NCBI GenBank assembly: GCA_946807835.1
Contig: OX327697.1
Span: 21,214,001 to 21,278,000 of the forward strand
Direction: 5' to 3'
DNA from: Ailanthus altissimus
Taxonomy: Eukaryota > Streptophyta > Magnoliopsida > Sapindales > Simaroubaceae
Length of the DNA stretch: 64,000 bases
Part shown: in pieces, positions 61,173-64,000 of the stretch
Layout of the letters: the number at the start of each line of letters is the position of its first letter
Numbering within the stretch: position 1 is the stretch's first letter
Made by a program: the position numbers and the translations under genes
The notes under the pieces: generated by a model
What the model was told of the DNA's origin: nothing
Seen by the model: the letters and a program-made list of their open reading frames with translations, nothing else
Database searches by the model: none

Positions 61173-61500
61173 TCAACGAGGTGCATGTTGGAAAAGTCTT
61201 TTGGCACAGATTGAGCGTAACAGGGGTAATGCTTTCTCCTTACATTTCAATAATGCATAGAAGACAAGTTTGTAGGATAACAATATGCAGAAGAGAGCAA
61301 ACAAATCCCACCACTTGGAATGATGGAGTTGAATCCCATAAATTTTCTGTAGAATTTCCTCACCCTTAAGCTTTGTGTCACCAAGAGTGTAATCAGGAGG
61401 ATCAAACTCAAGCCCTATCATGTCATTCTTGTACTGACCCTACATTCCAATTTGATATGAATCCTCCGTTAGGTGATGTTTCCTCAAGTTGTTTTTGAGT
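61173..61500 (-). pseudogene. C-terminal fragment of an ABCG-type half transporter
   Basis: On the minus strand QYKNDMIGLEFDPPD (from about 61435), then KLKGEEILQKIYGIQLHHSK and WWDLFALFCILLSYKLVFYA, continuing LLKCKEKALPLLRSICAKR. This matches my memory of the last extracellular loop and last helix of plant ABCG (WBC) half transporters. A frameshift lies near 61440, and no nucleotide-binding domain is nearby. Probably a gene fragment left by rearrangement or retroposition; the exact family member is uncertain. Confidence 0.5.
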
Positions 61501-62611
61501 ATCTTCTTATTGTGTGTGCAAACAAATCAATAACACTAGCTAGATACTTATGATTTAGATTTTTATCATAATTAGAGAAGCCCTTTATCATTTTAAATTT
61601 TGAGAAAGACAGGATTCAATATCTCCTAGTTAGCCTCAAAGAAACAAGTGGCCAATTAAGAACCCTCGTCAACAGCCAAATCAGGATGGACCATGTCAAA
61701 AGTCAAACTATAGCCAATATAAGACCCTCTCTTATTTGTGTGTCCAATTAGAGAGGACTATCTTCGTTATTGTTTTTGGGAAAATGTAAATAGTCTTATT
61801 TAAAATTTATTTTTTTATAATGTAATTTTTAATAATCATAAAATACAGAATTGAACTATTTTACTCTTGAAATATATTTAGCTTTTCTCTCACTATTTTT
61901 TTTCTTCAAAACTTACTTGAATAACATTTAAAAAAAATATGAGTTTAAGAACAAGTAGACGGGTATTTTAACACTGATATTTTAAAAATTAAAAACTAAA
62001 AATACTAGTTGAAAAATAAGTGAAAATAATAAAATTAGAAATAAAGAAGAAGACAAAGCTCAAAATTCATGCGCCTCGCATGCTAGGTGTGTAATTGGGT
62101 TGCGCAACGAGAGAAATGGAGTGCAACAAGGTCGCTTACCTAGTAGCGCAGTGTGAGGAATGGCGTGTGATCCTTATGGGCTTTATTTTCTTCTTTGTCT
62201 CCAATTTTATTCTAATTCACTGTATTTTCTCGCTGACACTTTATTTATTTTCTATTCCATCACAATATACTACTACTATTGTTCACTCTCATTATTTAGA
62301 CAATGACAACCGTTCTTTTGTTAATTTTGTGGCTCAAACAACAAGTTTTTTGAGTTATGTTATTAATAAGGGTAATTTTATTTATTTATTGTCTTCTTAA
62401 TTAATTAAGATTAGTCAATACATTTCTCATCATTTTTTTTTCTAATTTTCTCTCGTTTTGTAAATTTTGTTCACTTAGAAGGCATCCCAATATCCAAGTC
62501 CGATGTCTTCTAGCACTTGCTTAGATGTTTATTAGATTTTGTCAATTTGTAGCATTCATTTTCCTTTAAATATAATTATCTATTTATCTAATGATTTTTA
62601 ATATAAATATA
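61501..62611. other. Intergenic region, nothing identified
   Basis: AT-rich. A 101-codon plus frame (62095-62400) is hydrophobic and low in complexity, without a recognisable family. I would not call it a gene. Confidence 0.5.
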
Positions 62612-64000
62612 TGTTGAGGAAGAGAACGCCTTTCTCCCTCTTGAGGTTATGTTGAAGCGAAGAACCTCAATTTCAATTTAGAACCTTAACCAACTTGCGC
62701 AGCGGAATAACATGTTAATCAAGCAAAATAGTAAGAATCCAAAGCATAATATAAAAGAGCACAACACAGTCTTACGTGGTTCGGCCAATTGCCTACATCC
62801 ACGGCGGATCCAAGGATCCTAGCCTCTTTTATTAAATTCCCTAGAGATTTTAGAAAGAAAATCTAATTTGAAGAACCCTCAAAAGGACCTAATGTTTAGT
62901 GAACCCTTACTTTACCATGAACAATGATCACCCAAACGACAGTTTCACCATAGCGCACACAAGCACTTAGTGTCTACCCAGTTCTTCCTCTATCTTAGAG
63001 TCTCTCTTAATGCTTAATCTTAACTAAAGGGTTTACAAGTGTTTATATATGGTGTATTTCGTGCCTACTAACCCTATTCCTTATTGGAGTAAGAGTTCAC
63101 TTATTTTAGAAGTGTAAAACTTTTCAAAACTCAAAATCCGAATAAAAAACAGATATCCTGACGTGTCTGGTGCTTCGACGCTCATCCCTGGGCGCCGCGA
63201 AGCTCACTATGTCGCGCTCACTGCCGTGACGCTGGGTTGCTATCCTAGGCGTCGCGGCGCTTAGCCTTAGTGGCACCTCCCGTATTTTCTTCCCTTCTTT
63301 CGCGTCTTCGTGTCTCGTTTCGCTTCCCCATTCGTGTCCCACATGTCCTAGACTTCTCCATACATGTCCCACATGTCCTAGATTTCTTCATATATGTCCC
63401 ATACGTTCTAGACTTCTTGTGACTCTCCACTTTGGTATTCATCTCAAATCTTGTCCAACCAAGATTATTGAATCACCAATTTTTTAACAAACCCTTTCTT
63501 AATTCAAAATCTTCCAAATAAGAAGGTTTCGAGATCCGATCCACACCAATACTCTATCACTTAGAGTTGAGTCCAGTTAAATCTCCACCAAGACTTAACT
63601 TTCCCCGTACTAGTGACCTTGGTCTCCAAAGGCATTCATGCACCTTGCATAAAGTATGGATGCGTTACACTCATTTTTGATCCTCATCACCTTGGTGAGC
63701 ACGGTTTGGATGTCGTCTAGTGGTCTGCATTACCCCAACACCCCACTTTAGGCCACTCATGGCCATCCCAGTAAACACATAGAGCCCCCCATTGTGCTTC
63801 TCACCCTTAAACTTTATAGGTCATTTCTTTACCCTTAGTTTTCTTTTTTCTGCCCTAACTAAATACCTTTCCTCATCGAGCTTGCCTAGGGATATCAAGT
63901 TCCTCCTCAATTTAAGAACATGCCTTACCCCATGGAAGCCCCTAGTTTCTCCACCTTGCATCCTCAGCCTTATGTCACTAACTCCCATGATCTTACAAGT
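62612..64000 (-). mobile_element. Second copy of the gag-protease Copia, cut by the window edge
   Basis: 3' LTR 62612-63489 (878 bp, TGTTGAGG...TTTTAACA on +). On the minus strand, higher coordinates give first a protease remnant (about 64000-63840: MQGGETRGFHGVRHVLKLRR, then NLISLGKLDEE), then the same non-coding tail as at 58730-58974. The rest of gag and the 5' LTR lie beyond 64000. A stop interrupts the frame near 63830. Confidence 0.82.

Noticed and set aside
62095..62400. Small membrane-protein gene
   Set aside because: Low-complexity, T-rich hydrophobic frame without promoter, splice or family support.

Overview
This is nuclear DNA from a flowering plant, very probably a eudicot. The genes have GT-AG introns, the intergenic DNA is AT-rich, and plant LTR retrotransposons are abundant. 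I cannot name the species from sequence alone.

Three host genes anchor the window. (1) 214-8444, + strand: the last 14 exons of an ABCA1-type ABC transporter, running into the window from its left edge and ending at a stop. (2) 29781-31315, - strand: a complete two-exon class B heat-shock factor, HSFB3-like, 240 aa. (3) 43620-56337, + strand: a complete 10-exon plastid NADPH-thioredoxin reductase C (NTRC), 529 aa. From memory the Arabidopsis counterparts carry consecutive locus numbers (NTRC At2g41680, HSFB3 At2g41690, ABCA1 At2g41700), so this looks like a conserved three-gene block stretched by transposon insertions.

Between the first two genes lies a four-deep nest. A relic Copia gag/protease (15340-15855 and 27701-27840) was split by Copia-1 (15856-27700, target duplication ATATT). 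Copia-1 was split by a minus-strand Gypsy element (18812-26749, duplication GTTGA). The gag of that Gypsy element was split by a 2.7-kb solo LTR (21758-24470, duplication TAACT). A LINE RNase H fragment follows. Solo LTRs of the same Gypsy family lie at 10718-11991 and, one inside the other, at 39370-41807 within another Copia gag relic. A 1.04-kb hAT-like element (37368-38404) interrupts an unrecognised broken reading frame.

NTRC intron 1 is 7.1 kb because a full-length antisense Copia (44183-49575, 673-bp LTRs) sits in it. A second Copia begins about 310 bp past the NTRC stop (56650-59796). It has LTRs around only gag and protease. A sister copy enters from the right edge on the other strand (62612-64000) with the same truncated internal architecture, so this looks like a non-autonomous family.

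I found no CRISPR array, intact tRNA or rRNA gene, bacterial-type operon or clearly new enzymatic system. The most unusual observations are a Gypsy element whose second LTR is cut to 62 bp yet abuts a perfect target duplication, the gag-protease-only Copia family, a GC-rich motif shared by Copia and Gypsy LTRs, and a long foldback at 60356-60544. Coordinates and motif positions were read by eye; similarity and clade statements rest on remembered family features, not searches.
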